This document shows positions 8,758 to 16,771 of a stretch of DNA of 64,000 nt, piece by piece. This DNA is from Bacteroidales bacterium (GTDB lineage Bacteria > Bacteroidota > Bacteroidia > Bacteroidales > Muribaculaceae). Each line of letters begins with the position of its first letter. Positions within the stretch are counted from its first letter, which is position 1. The position numbers and the translations under genes are program-made. The notes below the pieces were generated by a model, which saw nothing but the letters and a program-made list of their open reading frames with translations, searched no databases and was not told the DNA's origin. The stretch spans positions 3,815 through 67,814 of the forward strand of contig QAMW01000021.1 in NCBI GenBank assembly GCA_003150235.1, read 5' to 3'.

Positions 8758-8866
8758 AGGCAAACCCGATTATTTTGTTGCGTGTATATCTTTAACGCCA
8801 CAACCGGGCGGTTTAGTATATCGCCTGGTCACAATTATATCAATAATCCGGAAAATAAGTAAACAA

Positions 8867-8902
8867 GCATTAATTTAATGCGCCTAACTACGTTTTAGCG
8901 CA
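8867..8902. promoter_or_regulatory. Two adjoining inverted repeats upstream of the sigma-factor promoter
   Basis: A 15-bp palindrome GCATTAATTTAATGC (8867-8881) runs into a second dyad TGCG-C-CTAA ... TTAG-CGCA (8879-8902). They lie 38-73 bp upstream of the -33 box at 8940, in the divergent space between the 57-aa gene and the sigma factor. This is a plausible operator, by position only. Confidence 0.4.
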
Positions 8903-8939
8903 TTTATTGCATCAAAATAGCAAAAAATCTATAATTTGC

Positions 8940-8970
8940 TTGTTTTTACGACATCTATGTGATAACTTTG
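8940..8970 (+). promoter_or_regulatory. Promoter of the ECF-type sigma factor gene
   Basis: TTG (8940-8942), 20-nt spacer, TAACTTTG (8963-8970): a full match to the Bacteroidales housekeeping promoter. Leader of roughly 75 nt before ATG 9054. Confidence 0.8.
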
Positions 8971-9053
8971 CAGTGATAAAATTTAAACAATAACCTCATA
9001 AACCTTACTGCCTATAGCTTGACATTACTCTAAACAATAATATCAACACAGTA

Positions 9054-9644
9054 ATGCAAAAATTGACCAATCTCACCGACGAACAATTAGTGAGGGCCTA
9101 CGTCGACGGAAACAATGCTGCTTTTGACACACTGCTCCGCCGTCACCAATCAAAGCTATTTTCTTACATTCTGAGAATCGTAAAGAACAGGGACATAGCC
9201 GACGATATTTTTCAAGAAACATTTGTCAAGATCATAATGACCTTGAAGCAGGGTCGCTATGCTGAGTCCGGCAAGTTCGGCGCATGGCTCACCCGCATAG
9301 CCCACAACCTTATCATTGATCATTTTCGGCAGGAAAAATCTGAAAACAGCATCTCCACCGACGATGAGGAAGTAAATCTGCTCAACCGCCGCGACCTCTG
9401 CGACGAAAACATCGAGGACCTTATGGTCAACGACCAGATACGTACCGATGTGCGCCGCATAATCGAGGCTCTTCCCGAAGCACAGCGCGAGGTGCTCATG
9501 ATGCGCTATTACAGCGACATGAGCTTCAAGGAAATCGCTGATGCCACAGGAGTAAGCATAAATACAGCACTCGGACGTATGCGTTATGCCATCATGAACA
9601 TGCGACGCATCGCCGAAGAAAACAACATTGTGCTCTCGGCGTAA
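9054..9644 (+). CDS. RNA polymerase sigma-70 family (ECF-type) sigma factor
   Basis: 196 aa. Region 2 occupies about residues 20-95 (FDTLLRRHQSKLFSYILRIVKNRDIADDIFQETF ... WLTRIAHNLIIDHFR), and region 4 about 130-185 (LPEAQREVLMMRYYSDMSFKEIADATGVSINTALGRMRYA). It redirects RNA polymerase to a subset of promoters. No anti-sigma factor gene lies next to it, and it is itself driven by a housekeeping-type promoter, so control is probably by level or by stand-alone sensing. Regulon unknown. Confidence 0.93.
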   Translation: MQKLTNLTDEQLVRAYVDGNNAAFDTLLRRHQSKLFSYILRIVKNRDIADDIFQETFVKIIMTLKQGRYAESGKFGAWLTRIAHNLIIDHFRQEKSENSISTDDEEVNLLNRRDLCDENIEDLMVNDQIRTDVRRIIEALPEAQREVLMMRYYSDMSFKEIADATGVSINTALGRMRYAIMNMRRIAEENNIVLSA

Positions 9645-9664
9645 GCCGCCGGGACAAATATTAG

Positions 9665-9695
9665 AGTACCCGTAGGCATATCGTCTGCGGGTACT
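9665..9695 (+). terminator. Hairpin after the sigma factor gene
   Basis: 11-bp stem (9665-9675 with 9685-9695, one G-U) just after the stop codon, followed by TGTTAAAAC, a weak U-tract. Likely terminator or 3' end stabiliser. Confidence 0.55.
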
Positions 9696-9803
9696 TGTTA
9701 AAACACATAATTCATTTTTCCACTACCTGTCGCAGGCAGCATTTTAAATGCTAAAATCAATGCATTAGCGGTCTCGCATCACGCGAAACCTTTTCCTATT
9801 AAA

Positions 9804-10565
9804 TCAGTTGTTGTCAGTCTGGTTGAAACCGGTGTCTTCTGCCGACCAGGATTTCCATTTACATTCACCAACTTCCATCTCTGAAAACTTTGCAGTGAAA
9901 GAATGGTCTACGGGACTTGCAGCGTATATGCCAAACGAAATTTCATCATCGCCTTTAAACATGTGAAAAGTGCGCATCTGCCGGAAATCCATCCCATCAA
10001 CACTTGCCTCGATATAAAAATCACTGCCACGACGGCTCAGGCGATACCACATTTCTTTTATTGACGATGGAATATCCTGTGTCGCCCAGTCGGAATAACC
10101 GTTGTTGGTAACTACACTTCCAAGCCGCTGATAATCCTCGTTTTCATATTCTATCGACGCTTTCATCCAGTTATCGCTATCGAGATATAGAGCAATACCA
10201 CACTGGTCAAATAGAGCAGAACTGTTAAATTCAGTCTTTACCGTAAACGAGAAATATTTACACGAAGTCTTCATTTGAAGCACGGGAGCGTTGTCGTTGC
10301 TAAACCCGTAATACGTGCGTTGCCAAAGATCAGTGTTGGGAGCCGTCTGTATGGTTATCACAGAATCGGTGATTGTGTACTGTTCAGGCTCACGGGTCCA
10401 ATAAAGATTTTCCTTTACAAATTGCTTCATAATCGTATCATTACTTTCTTTTACTATTGTTTCCTCAATTTCAGCAGCCTTGTTATCGGGCTGCTGTTTC
10501 TGCGTACACGAACCTGTGATTCCGGCAAGAATCACCGACGAGATAATGATTGCTTTTGTGTTCAT
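9804..10565 (-). CDS. DUF1349-type beta-sandwich lipoprotein
   Basis: 253 aa. Lipoprotein signal with lipobox ITGSC (Cys 20). The body resembles DUF1349/concanavalin-like folds: LWQRTYYGFSNDNAPVLQM, DQCGIALYLDSDNWMKASIE, FYIEASVDGMDFRQMRTFHM. Members are small beta-sandwich proteins of poorly known function, sometimes sugar binding. Its promoter faces that of the adjacent LuxR-type regulator, suggesting it may be that regulator's target. Fold call moderate; role unknown. Confidence 0.72.
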   Translation of the reverse strand: MNTKAIIISSVILAGITGSCTQKQQPDNKAAEIEETIVKESNDTIMKQFVKENLYWTREPEQYTITDSVITIQTAPNTDLWQRTYYGFSNDNAPVLQMKTSCKYFSFTVKTEFNSSALFDQCGIALYLDSDNWMKASIEYENEDYQRLGSVVTNNGYSDWATQDIPSSIKEMWYRLSRRGSDFYIEASVDGMDFRQMRTFHMFKGDDEISFGIYAASPVDHSFTAKFSEMEVGECKWKSWSAEDTGFNQTDNN

Positions 10566-10574
10566 ATAAATAAA

Positions 10575-10639
10575 TTGTCTGATTAATTTATAATTAGTAA
10601 CTTTAGCGCAAAGTTAGCCACTACCCACTTCTCCCACAA
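10575..10639. promoter_or_regulatory. Face-to-face divergent promoters for the DUF1349 lipoprotein and LuxR regulator
   Basis: Plus strand: TTG 10575-10577, 20-nt spacer, TAACTTTA 10598-10605 (one mismatch in the last base). Minus strand: TTG (10639-10637), 20-nt spacer, TAACTTTG (10616-10609), a full match. The two -7 elements are 3 bp apart, so RNA polymerase could hardly occupy both at once. Confidence 0.75.
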
Positions 10640-10663
10640 TGGTAAAAAATAACCAATTAAAAA

Positions 10664-11425
10664 ATGAAGGAACACGAAAACAGGCTGAAAGCACTGCTCA
10701 TGGGTCAGCAATTTGATGAATATGAAGTGAAATCGAGTACATTAGAGACCGCGAAAAAATGTGCGCATGCGTATGCCATAGCTACCAACGGCATTGCAGT
10801 CTTATCTGATTTCCAGCAAAACATCTGCTATATCCATTCAGGTAAATTAGGTATCACGCTCGGGTTTCCTGAACATTTTGAAGACAGAAACTCAGCTTTT
10901 GAAAACGCAATATTCAATGCTATTCCTTCCGATGAGTTGCTTGAACGCCATATACTTGAATTAAGATTTTTTCATTTTCTGAAATCTATACCGGCAAGCG
11001 AAAAGACCGACTACAAAGCCACATGCCTTATACATTTTCAGCGTGATGACAATGACCCGCTTCCTATCCTCCACTCTACGCGCTACTTTCACTGTCACCC
11101 CAATGGCACGGCATGGCTTGGATTATGCACCTACGCCCCTTTTCCTCAATCCGGCTGCATCGTGAAAGCTAACATCATAAACACCCGCACAGGAAAGACC
11201 ATGGCACCGGAGCAGTATGAACGATATGACGCACAATTACTTAGCAAGCGACAGATCGAAATACTGTCTTTAATCGCAAAAGGATACGGGAGCAAGCAGA
11301 TTGCCGAGAAACTGTGCCTATCAATACACACAATAAGCCGCCACCGTCAAGATATTTTATCGCGCCTAAACGTCACAAACTCTACTGCGGCAGTCGAAAT
11401 CGGAATGCGCATGCACCTGATATAA
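10664..11425 (+). CDS. LuxR-type helix-turn-helix transcriptional regulator
   Basis: 253 aa. The C-terminal 60 residues are a GerE/LuxR HTH: LLSKRQIEILSLIAKGYGSK then QIAEKLCLSIHTISRHRQDI. The N-terminal 180 residues probably form a PAS-like sensor fold (FEDRNSAFENAIFNAIPSDE, CLIHFQRDDNDPLPILHSTR) as in other Bacteroidales single-component LuxR proteins, but this part I infer. No phospho-acceptor receiver domain. The overlapping divergent promoter with the DUF1349 lipoprotein gene points to auto- and cross-regulation. Confidence 0.88.
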   Translation: MKEHENRLKALLMGQQFDEYEVKSSTLETAKKCAHAYAIATNGIAVLSDFQQNICYIHSGKLGITLGFPEHFEDRNSAFENAIFNAIPSDELLERHILELRFFHFLKSIPASEKTDYKATCLIHFQRDDNDPLPILHSTRYFHCHPNGTAWLGLCTYAPFPQSGCIVKANIINTRTGKTMAPEQYERYDAQLLSKRQIEILSLIAKGYGSKQIAEKLCLSIHTISRHRQDILSRLNVTNSTAAVEIGMRMHLI

Positions 11426-11480
11426 TACAAATGCAATAAAACTTTTTATCACCGTAATGCTTTTGTCTCAATATTTTATT

Positions 11481-11488
11481 TAACTTTG
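11481..11488 (+). promoter_or_regulatory. -7 element of the nfnAB-symporter cluster
   Basis: TAACTTTG exact match, about 45 nt upstream of ATG 11533. TTTTG at 11461-11465 is only 15 nt away, short for a -33 box. Confidence 0.6.
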
Positions 11489-11532
11489 CAGAGAAACAAT
11501 AGTTATGATTTATTCCGAAATCAGCCAATATT

Positions 11533-12315
11533 ATGAACAAAATTCTTGAGAAGGAGCATTTTTCAGAGAAAGTTGTCAAACTTATCGTTGAAGCTCCTGC
11601 CATTGCCATGTCGCGCAAGCCCGGTCACTTCGTAATCGTGCGCGCCTGCGAACATGGCGAGCGAATCCCCCTGACAATAGCCGACGCCGACCCTGAACGC
11701 GGCACTATCATGCTCGTGGTGCAGGATGTAGGCGTCTCATCCCATAAAATATGTTCTCTCGAACCGGGAGAATACCTTACCGATGTGGTAGGCCCGCTCG
11801 GACAGGCGACCCATATCGCCAACGTAGGCACCGTGGTATGTTGCGGCGGCGGCGTTGGCGTGGCGCCTATGTTACCCATCATCAAGGCAATGAAGCAGGC
11901 AGGCAACCGCGTCATAACCGTGCTTGCCGCCCGCACAAAAGAACTGATTATACTCGAAGAGCAGGTAGCGCCCTGGTCAGACGAAGTGATAATAATGACC
12001 GACGACGGCAGCTACGGCAACAAGGGTCTTGTGACCGCCGGAGTAGAAAGCGTAATCAAACGCGAGAAAGTAGACCAGGTTGTTACAATAGGTCCGGCGA
12101 TAATGATGAAATTCGTTGCACAGCTCACAAAAAGCTATGACATCCCCACGATGTGCTCTCTCAACACGATTATGGTAGACGGCACCGGCATGTGCGGCGC
12201 ATGTCGCATAACGGTCGACGGCAAGACACGGTTTGTATGTATTGACGGACCGGAATTTGACGCCCACAAGGTCAATTTCGACGAGATGCTTACGCGCCTG
12301 CGTTCCTACAACTAA
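11533..12315 (+). CDS. nfnA: NfnA-like ferredoxin-NADP reductase subunit (FAD/[2Fe-2S])
   Basis: 260 aa of the dihydroorotate-dehydrogenase electron-transfer/SudB family: FAD-binding beta barrel (residues 1-95), NAD-binding fold with CCGGGVGVAPMLPI (about 106-119), and a C-terminal [2Fe-2S] site with cysteines near 208, 221, 224 and 236 (CSLNTIMVDGTGMCGAC). Together with the next gene it matches the electron-bifurcating NADH-dependent reduced ferredoxin:NADP oxidoreductase. The [2Fe-2S]-linked pairing supports Nfn over a pyrimidine-pathway PyrK. Starts the cluster; 31 nt to nfnB. Confidence 0.85.
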   Translation: MNKILEKEHFSEKVVKLIVEAPAIAMSRKPGHFVIVRACEHGERIPLTIADADPERGTIMLVVQDVGVSSHKICSLEPGEYLTDVVGPLGQATHIANVGTVVCCGGGVGVAPMLPIIKAMKQAGNRVITVLAARTKELIILEEQVAPWSDEVIIMTDDGSYGNKGLVTAGVESVIKREKVDQVVTIGPAIMMKFVAQLTKSYDIPTMCSLNTIMVDGTGMCGACRITVDGKTRFVCIDGPEFDAHKVNFDEMLTRLRSYN

Positions 12316-12346
12316 TCTTTCTTTTATCACACATCACAAAATTAAA

Positions 12347-13816
12347 ATGTCAGACAACAACATATCGACATCGGCTCCACGCGACGCACAATGGCGCGAA
12401 GAGCTGCGCAAGGCAACTCCTGTCAAGGAACGCACATCAATCCCGCGTGTCAAAATGCCGGAACTTGACCCGGCATACCGAGTAACATGCAATGAAGAGG
12501 TCAACCAGGGACTGCCGGAAGAAGCGGCTGTGATTGAAGCTCGCCGCTGCATGGACTGCCCTGACCCGCAGTGCATGACAGGATGTCCAGTAAGCATAAA
12601 CATTCCGGGATTCATCAAGAATATCGAGCGCAAGGAATTTCTGCAGGCTGCCGCCGTGCTCAAGGAGACGAGCGCACTTCCTGCCGTGTGTGGCAGGGTA
12701 TGTCCGCAGGAAAAGCAGTGCGAGTCAAAGTGTATCTATCACAAGATGAAGAAAGAGCCGGTGGCAATCGGGTATCTTGAACGCTTTGCCGCCGACTATG
12801 CCCGTAACTCCGGAGAAGCGGGTACTCCATCTGTCGCACCGCTAAACGGCATCATGGTAGCAGTAGTCGGCTCAGGACCTGCCGGACTTTCATTTGCCGG
12901 CGATATGGCGCGGCGGGGCTACGAGGTCACAGTATTTGAGGCTCTGCATGAAATCGGCGGCGTACTCAAATACGGCATCCCGGAATTCAGACTCCCCAAT
13001 GAGGTCGTGGATGTGGAAATCGACTCACTTGCCCGTATGGGTGTGAGATTTGTAAAAGACTGCATCGTAGGCAAGACATTCAGCTACGACGACCTGCACG
13101 AGATGGGATTCAAGGGAATATTCGTGGCATCCGGAGCGGGTCTGCCCCGTTTCATGGGCATACCGGGCGAAAATTTCAACGGTGTGATGTCAAGCAACGA
13201 ATATCTTACCCGCATCAACCTCATGGGTGCAGGACGACCGGGCTATGACACCCCGGTGCTTAAAGGAAGCCGCGTGGCTGTAATCGGTGGCGGCAACACT
13301 GCGATGGACTCGGTGCGCACGGCAAGGCGCATGGGCGCGGAACGAGCCATGATAGTCTATCGGCGCAGCGAGGCTGAGATGCCCGCACGTGTGGAAGAAG
13401 TCAAGCATGCCAAAGAAGAGGGCGTGGAGTTCCTGACGCTACATAATCCGGTGGAATATCTCGCTGACGAGAAGGGGCGCGTGAGGGCAATGCGTGTGCA
13501 ACGCATGGAACTTGGAGAGCCTGACGCTTCCGGTCGCCGGTCGCCGGTCGCAATCGAAGGTGCAATCGACGAGATTCCCGTCGACCTTGTAATCGTGAGC
13601 GTCGGTGTATCGCCCAACCCGCTTATCCCGAATGCCATCAAGGAGCTTGAGGTGTCGCGACGCGGCACAATAGTGGTCAACGAGGATACCCTCCAGTCAA
13701 CCGTGAGCGACATATATGCCGGAGGCGACATAGTGAGAGGCGGCGCGACCGTGATTCTTGCCATGGGTGACGGACGACATGCTGCAGCGGCGATGCACGA
13801 ACGCCTGTCGCAATAA
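12347..13816 (+). CDS. nfnB: NfnB / glutamate-synthase small-subunit-like NADPH oxidoreductase
   Basis: 489 aa. The N-terminal domain binds two [4Fe-4S] clusters (CMDCPDPQCMTGCPV, then CGRVCPQEKQCESKC), followed by FAD (VAVVGSGPAGLSFAGDMARR) and NAD(P)H (VAVIGGGNTAMDSVRTARRM) Rossmann folds and a C-terminal GGDIVRGGATVILAMGDGR. Such proteins are either GltD or NfnB; the adjacent NfnA-type partner favours NfnB, interconverting NADH, reduced ferredoxin and NADPH. ATG 12347 was chosen because an upstream in-frame ATG at 12233 lies inside nfnA and adds an unrelated stretch. Confidence 0.86.
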   Translation: MSDNNISTSAPRDAQWREELRKATPVKERTSIPRVKMPELDPAYRVTCNEEVNQGLPEEAAVIEARRCMDCPDPQCMTGCPVSINIPGFIKNIERKEFLQAAAVLKETSALPAVCGRVCPQEKQCESKCIYHKMKKEPVAIGYLERFAADYARNSGEAGTPSVAPLNGIMVAVVGSGPAGLSFAGDMARRGYEVTVFEALHEIGGVLKYGIPEFRLPNEVVDVEIDSLARMGVRFVKDCIVGKTFSYDDLHEMGFKGIFVASGAGLPRFMGIPGENFNGVMSSNEYLTRINLMGAGRPGYDTPVLKGSRVAVIGGGNTAMDSVRTARRMGAERAMIVYRRSEAEMPARVEEVKHAKEEGVEFLTLHNPVEYLADEKGRVRAMRVQRMELGEPDASGRRSPVAIEGAIDEIPVDLVIVSVGVSPNPLIPNAIKELEVSRRGTIVVNEDTLQSTVSDIYAGGDIVRGGATVILAMGDGRHAAAAMHERLSQ

Positions 13817-13838
13817 CCATCATCAACGCCTACCGTTA

Positions 13839-15044
13839 ATGAAGAAAAAATTTAAGCCAGGACTCCTGCTGCAAATTATCATCGCCATCGCGACCGGTAT
13901 TGCAGCAGGATATTTCATGCCCGTGGGAATAGCGAGGATATTCGCCACGTTCAACGTCATATTCAGCCAGTTCCTGCAATTTCTCGTGCCACTGATTATC
14001 GTGGGCTTTGTCACGCCCGCGATAGCCGACATAGGCAACAAAGCCGGGAAAGTACTGGTGGCGACCGCACTCATAGCATACGCCGCCACGTTCTGTTCAG
14101 GCATCCTCTCCTATTTCACAGGAGTATTGACCTTCCCGTCGCTCATCACCCCGAGGTCGCTTGACGCGCCCGCGGGCAGCGGCGTTATCGCAACACCATT
14201 TTTCGCCATAGAGATTCCGGCAATGTTTGGCGTGATGACAGCACTTGTACTCGCGTTCATGCTCGGCATAGGCATTGCCTACAGCAAAGGGGATGTACTA
14301 CGAAATGCCGCAACGGAATTTCGCGACATAGTGGCAAAAACGATACACTCCACAATCATCCCGTTGCTGCCGGTGTATATATTCGGCATTTTCCTGAGCA
14401 TGACAATGGCGGGAGAAGTTGGCGGCATAATCGCGGCATTCCTAAAAATCATAGTGATAATATTTGCCCTTGCCGCAGTGTTGCTCATAATACAATACTG
14501 TATCGCGGCACTATTTGTAAAGCGGAATCCGTTCAAGCTCCTCTATACCATGCTTCCCGCCTATTTCACCGCACTCGGCACACAGTCGTCGGCGGCTACA
14601 ATTCCTGTGACATTGCGTCAGACAGTAAAGATGGGAGTAAGCGAGGATATAGCCGGATTCGTGATACCTTTGTGCGCCACCATACACATGTCGGGCAGCA
14701 CACTGAAGATTGTGGCGTGTGCGCTCGCACTGATGATGATGCACGGTATGCCTTACGACTTTTCTATGTTTGCAGGATTTATAGCGATGCTGGGGATAAC
14801 AATAATCGCCGCGCCGGGCGTACCCGGAGGCGCGATAATGGCATCGCTCGGGCTACTCGCCTCAATTCTTGGTTTCACGGAGAAGGATCAAGCTCTCATG
14901 ATTGCCCTGTACATAGCCATGGATAGTTTCGGTACCGCATGTAACGTGACGGGCGACGGATTTATCGCCTTGATAATAGACAAATATTTCGGCAAACGCA
15001 GCCCTGAAGAAGCAGAGCTTGACGAAGAGCTTATCGGAAAGTGA
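13839..15044 (+). CDS. Dicarboxylate/amino acid:cation symporter (DAACS/SDF family)
   Basis: 401 aa, about eight membrane helices plus two re-entrant loops. Family signatures: serine-rich loop ALGTQSSAATIPVTL, and the helix 8 motif MDSFGTACNVTGDG that forms substrate and Na+ sites. Imports glutamate/aspartate, dicarboxylates or serine/threonine with Na+ or H+. ATG 13839 is preferred; upstream ATG 13758 overlaps nfnB. It lies 22 nt after nfnB and is probably co-transcribed, giving a glutamate/redox-flavoured operon. Tail overlaps the convergent gtrA-like gene by 14 bp. Confidence 0.9.
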   Translation: MKKKFKPGLLLQIIIAIATGIAAGYFMPVGIARIFATFNVIFSQFLQFLVPLIIVGFVTPAIADIGNKAGKVLVATALIAYAATFCSGILSYFTGVLTFPSLITPRSLDAPAGSGVIATPFFAIEIPAMFGVMTALVLAFMLGIGIAYSKGDVLRNAATEFRDIVAKTIHSTIIPLLPVYIFGIFLSMTMAGEVGGIIAAFLKIIVIIFALAAVLLIIQYCIAALFVKRNPFKLLYTMLPAYFTALGTQSSAATIPVTLRQTVKMGVSEDIAGFVIPLCATIHMSGSTLKIVACALALMMMHGMPYDFSMFAGFIAMLGITIIAAPGVPGGAIMASLGLLASILGFTEKDQALMIALYIAMDSFGTACNVTGDGFIALIIDKYFGKRSPEEAELDEELIGK

Positions 15045-15465
15045 CAATCTTATTGTAAACATAGTTGGTAAGCGTGTAAACCACGTTACCAATTAATGTG
15101 GCGATACCGTAACCAGACATAGTGAAAGCGGCTATAGGCAATTCAAACTCTTTCAACGGAGTCTTGTAGCTCAACAGCCACACGACGAGAAACTGCAAAC
15201 CGTAACATATGAAGAATCCTACGGCAAATTTCACCGCTTCACGGTAATAGTGACCGGAAGTCTTGAACACCCAGTTCTTGTTCCACAGGAAGGAATTTAT
15301 CACGCCACACACATAGCCGATGGCGTTTGACACAAGCGGATTGACACCCAGCAATGCCTTGCATACATATATCACGCAAAGAGTGACAAGAGTGTTGAGT
15401 ACGCCTACACAGGCATACTTGACAAACTGTAGCATTGTATTACGGCTTAACGTCATGTTGTTCAT
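15031..15465 (-). CDS. GtrA-like flippase family membrane protein
   Basis: 144 aa with four membrane helices (QFVKYACVGVLNTLVTLCVIY ... LVSNAIGYVCGVINSFLWNKNWVF). The NSFLWNKNWVF motif is typical of GtrA-like proteins, which help move isoprenoid-linked sugars across the inner membrane. ATG 15465 is used; an upstream TTG at 15474 exists. Last gene of the pheS operon; no glycosyltransferase neighbour, so the substrate is unknown. Confidence 0.88.
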   Translation of the reverse strand: MNNMTLSRNTMLQFVKYACVGVLNTLVTLCVIYVCKALLGVNPLVSNAIGYVCGVINSFLWNKNWVFKTSGHYYREAVKFAVGFFICYGLQFLVVWLLSYKTPLKEFELPIAAFTMSGYGIATLIGNVVYTLTNYVYNKIVTFR

Positions 15466-15477
15466 GAAATGCAATTT

Positions 15478-16110
15478 TCAAGGTTTATTTTTCTTCACTT
15501 CCTCTACAAGCACGGGTAACGACCACCCGTAGCGCACCGCAAGGAGGCGTATCACAATGACAGTAGCGGCACAGGCAAGCCCCTGCGCCATCACCGATGT
15601 GCCGGCAAGAAGCATCATCCAGTACACGAGTCCACCGGCTAGACACGCAGTGGCATATATATCTTTTTGAAACAGAAGCGGTTCATTATTGACAAGAATG
15701 TCGCGTATCACACCCCCGACCGCACCGGTCACGACACCCATAACAATCGCCACCCACATGGGATAATCGACATCGAGTGTCTTCTGGATGCCTATGACCA
15801 CAAACAATCCAAGACCAATCGTGTCAAACACAAATAGTATCTGAGTCTTTACGAGCACCTTGCGGAAAAGGATTACAAGTCCCAGTGAAATACCCGTCAC
15901 AGCAAGATACCACCATGTCTGCATCCAGAACACCGGAATGTCAAGGAGAATGTCGCGGAGCGTACCGCCGCCAATCGCCGTCACAAGACCGACTGTGTAA
16001 GCACCAAACCAGTCGAAATGCTTCGCCGCCGCCATACGTATTCCGCTTATGGCAAAGGCTATTGTGCCTATGACCTCGATTACAAACAGGAATGTAAGTT
16101 CAACATCCAT
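15478..16110 (-). CDS. TRIC-type (UPF0126) trimeric intracellular cation channel family protein
   Basis: 210 aa, seven predicted helices in two inverted repeats, each carrying the kinked glycine motif: GLVTAIGGGTLRDILL and GVVTGAVGGVIRDILV. Family structures are homotrimeric monovalent cation channels. It starts 16 nt after nth and ends 12 nt before the ATG of the gtrA-like gene, in the middle of an operon otherwise devoted to pheS and nth. Confidence 0.9.
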   Translation of the reverse strand: MDVELTFLFVIEVIGTIAFAISGIRMAAAKHFDWFGAYTVGLVTAIGGGTLRDILLDIPVFWMQTWWYLAVTGISLGLVILFRKVLVKTQILFVFDTIGLGLFVVIGIQKTLDVDYPMWVAIVMGVVTGAVGGVIRDILVNNEPLLFQKDIYATACLAGGLVYWMMLLAGTSVMAQGLACAATVIVIRLLAVRYGWSLPVLVEEVKKNKP

Positions 16111-16126
16111 ACAGAGTGCCTGCTTT

Positions 16127-16768
16127 TTATTTGTTTTCCTGACGATAGTACCGGCACACGCCTGTCAGCCCGCAGTTAAGGCAGTCGGGGCGACGCGCCT
16201 TGCACACATATCTTCCATGCAGTATCAGCCAGTGGTGGGCTTTCGGGATTAGTTCTTCCGGGATATTGGCGCAGAGCGTTTTCTCTGTCTGCAACGGCGA
16301 CTTGCTACCGGTGGTAAGACCGATGCGCTCGCTTACGCGGAACACATGGGTGTCAACAGCCATCGCAGCCTTGTTCCACACGACCGACAGCATGACATTT
16401 GCCGTCTTTCTGCCGACTCCGGGGAGACTCATCAGCGCATCCATGTCAGAAGGCACGTCGCCATCAAACTCCTCAACAAGTTTTCGCGCCATGCCGAGAA
16501 GCGACTTCGCCTTGTTGTTGGGATAGCTGACAGACTTTATATAGCCGTAAATATCGTCGAGCGAGGCAGCAGCCATTGCACGTGCGTCAGGATAAGCCTC
16601 AAACAGAGGCGGAGTGACCATATTGATGCGCTTGTCGGTGCATTGAGCCGACAATATCACAGCGACAAGGAGCTGAAACGTATTGGTATAATGCAACTCA
16701 GTCTCAGCCACCGGCATCGCGGTCTTAAACCACTCTATCGTAAGCCTGTAACGCTCTTTTACCGTCAT
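16127..16768 (-). CDS. nth: Endonuclease III
   Basis: 213 aa. Helix-hairpin-helix LPGVGRKTANVM carries the catalytic Lys, AVDTHVFRVSERIG the catalytic Asp, and the C-terminal CKARRPDCLNCGLTGVC gives the Cx6Cx2Cx5C [4Fe-4S] cluster. Bifunctional DNA glycosylase/AP lyase removing oxidised pyrimidines. Full length. Starts 3 nt after the pheS stop, so translationally linked. Confidence 0.97.
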   Translation of the reverse strand: MTVKERYRLTIEWFKTAMPVAETELHYTNTFQLLVAVILSAQCTDKRINMVTPPLFEAYPDARAMAAASLDDIYGYIKSVSYPNNKAKSLLGMARKLVEEFDGDVPSDMDALMSLPGVGRKTANVMLSVVWNKAAMAVDTHVFRVSERIGLTTGSKSPLQTEKTLCANIPEELIPKAHHWLILHGRYVCKARRPDCLNCGLTGVCRYYRQENK

Positions 16769-16771
16769 TTA

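Noticed and set aside
11751..12140. Arg-rich 129-aa ORF inside nfnA
   Set aside because: Same-strand alternative frame of a well-conserved gene; typical GC-driven shadow.
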